Source: an uncultured Ruminococcus sp.
Lineage (GTDB): Bacteria; Bacillota; Clostridia; Oscillospirales; Ruminococcaceae
DNA length: 54,929 bases
NCBI GenBank assembly: GCA_902788785.1
Contig: CADALT010000017.1
Span: 1 to 54,929, forward strand
Reading direction: 5' to 3'
How positions within the stretch are numbered: the stretch's first letter is position 1; each line of letters begins with the position of its first letter. A program made the position numbers and the translations under genes. This document shows, piece by piece, positions 51,492-54,929 of this stretch. The notes beneath the pieces were generated by a model that was not told the origin of the DNA, searched no databases, and saw nothing but the letters and a program-made list of their open reading frames with translations.

Positions 51492-53297
51492 TCAGTCGTC
51501 CAGCTTCAGCACGCTCATGAAAGCTTCCTGCGGTACGGCTACCGTACCCAGCTGGCGCATACGCTTTTTACCTTCTTTTTGCTTTTCAAGCAGTTTTTTC
51601 TTACGTGTGATATCACCGCCGTAGCACTTTGCAAGCACGTCCTTACGCAGAGCCTTGATGGTCTCACGGGCGATTATCTTGCCGCCTATGGCAGCCTGAA
51701 CAGGCACCTCGAACATCTGTCTCGGGATATTCTCCTTCAGCTTCTCGGTGAGCCTTCTGCCCCTTGCATAGGCTTTCTCTTCGTGTACGATGAACGAGAG
51801 CGCATCGACTATCTCGCCGTTGAGCAGAACATCGAGCTTGACAAGCTTGGATGGTGCATAGCCTTTAAGCTCATAGTCAAAGGACGCATAGCCCCTTGTT
51901 CTTGATTTAAGGGCATCAAAGAAATCATACACGATCTCATTCAGCGGCAGGACATAGTGCAGGTCAACACGGTTCTCGTCGATATACTGCATATCCACGA
52001 AAGTACCACGCCTGTCCTGACAAAGCTCCATTATATTGCCCACGAATTCCGACGGTGTATAGATATGTGCATTGACCACGGGTTCTTCCGCAGAAGCCAC
52101 TGTACCGGGGTCGGGATAGTTTGTGGGGTTATCTATATACTTGACCTCACCGCTTGTGAGCGTTACCTTGTATATAACAGAGGGCGCTGTGGTGATAAGG
52201 TCAAGGTTATACTCTCGTTCCAGTCTCTCCTGGATTATCTCCATATGCAGAAGTCCCAGGAAACCGCATCTGAAACCAAAGCCCAGTGCTATTGATGTCT
52301 CGGGTTCAAAAGAGAGTGAGGCATCGTTTAGCATCAGCTTTTCCAGCGCATCACGCAGATCGCCGTACTTTGCGCCGTCAGCAGGATATATACCGCTGAA
52401 CACCATGGGATTTACCTTTTTATATCCCGGCAAAGACTCGTCACAGGGTCGCTCGGCATTAGTCACCGTATCACCCACACGGGTATCGCCTATATCTTTG
52501 ATGGAAGCGGTGATATAGCCGACCTCACCTGCGTGCAGTTCGCCCACAGGTACAAGATCCTTAGCGCCCATATATCCCACTTCAACGGTCTGGAACTCAG
52601 CCTGCGCCGCCATCAGCCTGATGGTATCGCCTGCTTTGATATGACCCTCCTTGACCCTGACATAGATTATAACGCCCTTGTACTGGTCATAGTAGCTATC
52701 AAATATCAGCGCTTTCAGGGGTGCATCGTCATCACCTTTCGGTGCAGGTATATCAGTAACTATCCTTTCAAGGACTTCCTTTATGTTAGTACCCATCTTA
52801 GCCGAGATCCTGGGTGCGTCCATTGCAGGTATGCCTATGACGTTCTCGACCTCATTGCAGGCACGCTCGGGGTCTGCGGAAGGCAGGTCTATCTTATTTA
52901 TTACAGGCAATACCTCCAGATCATGTTCGATGGCAAGGTAAGTGTTTGCCAGAGTCTGCGCCTCGATACCCTGTGAAGCATCAACTATCAGCACTGCACC
53001 CTCACAGGCAGCCAGCGACCTGCTGACCTCATAGTTGAAGTCAACATGACCGGGAGTATCAATAAGGTTGAAATAATAATCCTCACCGTCATCCGCATGA
53101 TAAGTGAGCCTTACAGCTCTCGCCTTTATAGTTATGCCACGCTCACGCTCGATATCCATATTATCCAGCAGCTGATCTTCCATCTCACGCAGTTCAACGG
53201 TCTCTGTCAATTCCAGTATCCTGTCGGCAAGGGTCGATTTGCCGTGATCTATATGGGCAATTATGCAGAAATTTCGTATCTTATCCTTTGGGGTCAT
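51492..53297 (-). CDS. lepA: Elongation factor 4 (LepA)
   Basis: This 601-aa ribosome-associated GTPase has AHIDHGKST (G1), [17 protein letters not shown] (G3) and NKIDLP (G4). The LepA-specific C-terminal region follows ([40 protein letters not shown]). The length is normal. ATG 53297 is preferred over GTG 53303, with AAAGGAAAG upstream. A consensus promoter is at 53352-53380. Confidence 0.97.
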   Translation of the reverse strand: MTPKDKIRNFCIIAHIDHGKSTLADRILELTETVELREMEDQLLDNMDIERERGITIKARAVRLTYHADDGEDYYFNLIDTPGHVDFNYEVSRSLAACEGAVLIVDASQGIEAQTLANTYLAIEHDLEVLPVINKIDLPSADPERACNEVENVIGIPAMDAPRISAKMGTNIKEVLERIVTDIPAPKGDDDAPLKALIFDSYYDQYKGVIIYVRVKEGHIKAGDTIRLMAAQAEFQTVEVGYMGAKDLVPVGELHAGEVGYITASIKDIGDTRVGDTVTNAERPCDESLPGYKKVNPMVFSGIYPADGAKYGDLRDALEKLMLNDASLSFEPETSIALGFGFRCGFLGLLHMEIIQERLEREYNLDLITTAPSVIYKVTLTSGEVKYIDNPTNYPDPGTVASAEEPVVNAHIYTPSEFVGNIMELCQDRRGTFVDMQYIDENRVDLHYVLPLNEIVYDFFDALKSRTRGYASFDYELKGYAPSKLVKLDVLLNGEIVDALSFIVHEEKAYARGRRLTEKLKENIPRQMFEVPVQAAIGGKIIARETIKALRKDVLAKCYGGDITRKKKLLEKQKEGKKRMRQLGTVAVPQEAFMSVLKLDD

Positions 53298-53351
53298 ATG
53301 CACTTTCCTTTCCTGTGACGATCATGATCGCATATTATCTCATTCTAAGTA

Positions 53352-53380
53352 ATTATACCACATCTTCATGACGATGTCAA
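53352..53380 (-). promoter_or_regulatory. Promoter of the lepA operon
   Basis: On the minus strand TTGACA and TATAAT are 17 bp apart. Confidence 0.88.
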
Positions 53381-53395
53381 ATAGCAAGTACAAAA

Positions 53396-53421
53396 AACAG
53401 AGTTCCCGAAAGAACTCTGTT
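53396..53421 (-). terminator. Terminator of the dockerin protein gene
   Basis: The stem AACAGAGTTC/GAACTCTGTT is followed by a run of T on the minus strand. Confidence 0.88.
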
Positions 53422-53427
53422 TGAAAC

Positions 53428-54663
53428 TTATTTCAGTGGACTTATGCCCTTGATATGAGAAGCCAGCATGGATATATCGGTAACATCCAGTCTGCCGTCA
53501 CTGTTTATATCGGCAGATGCTCTGCCGTCCTTAGCGACCGCTTTCACACCCTTTATGTGAGCAGCTATCTCGGCTATATCGGAAACGTTTATATATCCGT
53601 CACCATTGGCATCGCCCATAGAGAACGGCTTTACATCACCGTCGTAAAGATCCTCGGGAGGTGTCCACTTATCTGCTTCGGCAGGGGGAGCAAAGGCATA
53701 GATCTTATAATATCTTGCATCGCCTGCCTGATAGTTATAATTATTTATATGGTCATTGACCTGTACGCCCTGACCTCTGCCGAAGCCATGGTCGGTACCC
53801 GTACTCTCGATACGCCAGTCAATATCCTTGTAATTCCACATGGGGGATATGCGTGTTGCCACATCATCCATGTTCTTTTCGGTAAGATATGCAGTGTACG
53901 CTTTGACTTCCTTAGCTGAACTGAACTCGCCCATATAGAACCACATATGATCTCCACCGGGGTCTCTGGTAGTCAGGTCCTTGTCATTATACGACAGCGC
54001 CAGCACCACCGAACCTACAGGTATCTTATCGCCGTTCTTCATCATGTAATACGGCAGATCCCAAGTATATTCGCCGTTTTTGACCACATTGATCTTTACT
54101 CTGCTGCCGTCGGCAGTCTTCCAGTAAACATCATCATTTATACCATCGAGATCATAGCCGTTGGTATTCCAGCCATGGGTGGAAGGTGGTATGCGGTTAT
54201 ATTTGTAGGAAAAGGCTACCTGTCCGAAATAATCATAATCCGAACCATAAAAGCCCTGAGTGCTAACACCCAGACTTGCCAGCACGTACACAACAAGCTC
54301 AGAGCAGTCAAGACCGTACTTTGCTATCTGCTGAGTTATCTCCTCATTGGACTGATGGGAAAAATCGTAACCTCTGTTGTGGTTATACTTTGCCCCCAGT
54401 TCAGCAAGATACATCGCCCTCGCAATAAAGTCCTCACCCGTGGGCATATTTATCTTATCCAGCGTAGTGCCAGCAGGACTTTCAAGCATCTGCGCCATAA
54501 CGTCGGTGAGCTGTTCGTTTTCGTCCGCAGTCTCATCAGCGACCTGTTCAGCAGCTGTGTTTTCCTGCGCAAACTCATCTACGCTTTCAGCATAGGCAGG
54601 CAGACACATATTTCCCAGCATTACCGCAGCTGCAACTGCCGCAACTGTTTTCTTTTTTAACAT
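53428..54663 (-). CDS. Secreted NlpC/P60-like protein with type I dockerin
   Basis: The 411-aa product has a Sec signal peptide (cleaved after AYA near residue 25) and an acidic stalk (to about 65). A catalytic-type domain follows with the possible nucleophile in YGLDCSELVVYVL and a His in GGDHMWFYMGE, as in NlpC/P60 or CHAP hydrolases. The C-terminus is a type I dockerin with two calcium-binding repeats: GDANGDGYINVSDI and ADINSDGRLDVTDI. The dockerin would attach it to a cohesin scaffold on or near the cell surface. ATG 54663 has GGAGGAAAG upstream. It follows a GH3 gene on the same strand. Confidence 0.88.
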   Translation of the reverse strand: MLKKKTVAAVAAAVMLGNMCLPAYAESVDEFAQENTAAEQVADETADENEQLTDVMAQMLESPAGTTLDKINMPTGEDFIARAMYLAELGAKYNHNRGYDFSHQSNEEITQQIAKYGLDCSELVVYVLASLGVSTQGFYGSDYDYFGQVAFSYKYNRIPPSTHGWNTNGYDLDGINDDVYWKTADGSRVKINVVKNGEYTWDLPYYMMKNGDKIPVGSVVLALSYNDKDLTTRDPGGDHMWFYMGEFSSAKEVKAYTAYLTEKNMDDVATRISPMWNYKDIDWRIESTGTDHGFGRGQGVQVNDHINNYNYQAGDARYYKIYAFAPPAEADKWTPPEDLYDGDVKPFSMGDANGDGYINVSDIAEIAAHIKGVKAVAKDGRASADINSDGRLDVTDISMLASHIKGISPLK

Positions 54664-54689
54664 TAACTTTCCTCCGTCTATGTATTCTT

Positions 54690-54929
54690 TTATTTGAGTA
54701 TTCCCCTGTTTTTCTTGACTTTCAGTATCCTTGCAACGCTCTCATTTATCCTCTGTTCTGATATCTCACCGTTCTTTACAGCCGTTTCAAGACCGTCCAC
54801 CGCAGCCGACAGATCCGCAGGCATAAGCAGTATATCTCCGCCTGCCTCCACGACCTTTACAGCAGCCTCTTCAGCCGAATAATTATCCGTCACAGCACCC
54901 ATCATCAGCGAATCTGTGATGACCAGACC
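54690..54929 (-). CDS. Glycoside hydrolase family 3, 3' end only
   Basis: The visible part of about 79 aa begins, at the window edge, with GLVITDSLMMGAV. This is the GH3 catalytic segment with the nucleophile Asp in ITDS. It runs through AGGDILLMPAD to the C-terminal end at 54690. The short tail after this domain fits a NagZ-type beta-N-acetylhexosaminidase or a related single-domain GH3 enzyme. The start lies beyond the window. Confidence 0.85.
   Translation of the reverse strand, partial: GLVITDSLMMGAVTDNYSAEEAAVKVVEAGGDILLMPADLSAAVDGLETAVKNGEISEQRINESVARILKVKKNRGILK

Noticed and set aside
1-54929. CRISPR array, tRNA or rRNA gene
   Set aside because: I saw no regularly spaced direct repeats, no tRNA cloverleaf with TTCRA-type arm and no rRNA segment.

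Overview
This window looks like a Ruminococcus-type member of the Oscillospiraceae (anaerobic, fibre-degrading gut Firmicutes). The support is a secreted protein with a C-terminal type I dockerin (53428-54663), a GH115 alpha-glucuronidase, a secreted beta-helix protein, a GH3 fragment, AAGGAG/GGAGG ribosome binding sites throughout, and many vegetative promoters with near-consensus -35/-10 hexamers and 17-bp spacing. The species assignment is inference; no rRNA or tRNA lies in the window.

Left part (1 to about 18.2 kb): part of a conjugative element, almost entirely on the minus strand. It carries a type IV secretion system: VirB4 ATPase (15404-18007), a coupling protein split into a membrane part (6057-6890) and an ATPase part (4029-6050), a VirB6/TrbL-like membrane protein, a PrgI-family protein, a Maff2/VirB2-like pilin candidate and a lipoprotein. 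Between VirB4 and the coupling protein lies a tightly packed block: a 60-aa protein, a sigma-like protein, a protein with a degenerate GGDEF domain (SGEKF), an acidic protein and a 1,928-aa membrane-spanning protein. A near-identical 21-bp box precedes three gene blocks of the element. No relaxase, integrase or attachment site is visible, so the element probably continues to the left.

Middle part (18.3-38 kb): chromosomal housekeeping and accessory genes. These are a DUF1848 protein, GH115, a membrane-anchored HELFH metalloprotease, two flavodoxin-type genes sharing TGACA-spacer-TGTCA dyads, and a low-GC patch (26.4-27.75 kb) with a group I intron core and a DUF1653 remnant. They are followed by an esterase, a pseudouridine synthase, an aldo/keto reductase-TetR-hydrolase operon with two matching operators, a response regulator-ABC transporter-histidine kinase operon, a TetR-membrane protein pair, and a rhodanese/cyclophilin-like lipoprotein.

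Right part (38-54.9 kb): a C39-like peptidase lipoprotein, a diguanylate cyclase fused to a LacI-type ligand-binding domain, dcd with a zinc-ribbon protein, the secreted beta-helix protein, a GNAT enzyme and a strongly codon-biased GAPDH gene that lacks about 22 residues of the NAD-binding fold. Then come a ZIP transporter, membrane proteins, a lepA-...-hemW operon, the dockerin NlpC/P60-like protein and the 3' end of a GH3 gene.

Most notable: the group I intron core, the split coupling protein next to a degenerate GGDEF/sigma-like block, the element-wide 21-bp box, paired palindromic repeats lying in 5' leaders of two unrelated genes, and the GAPDH deletion.
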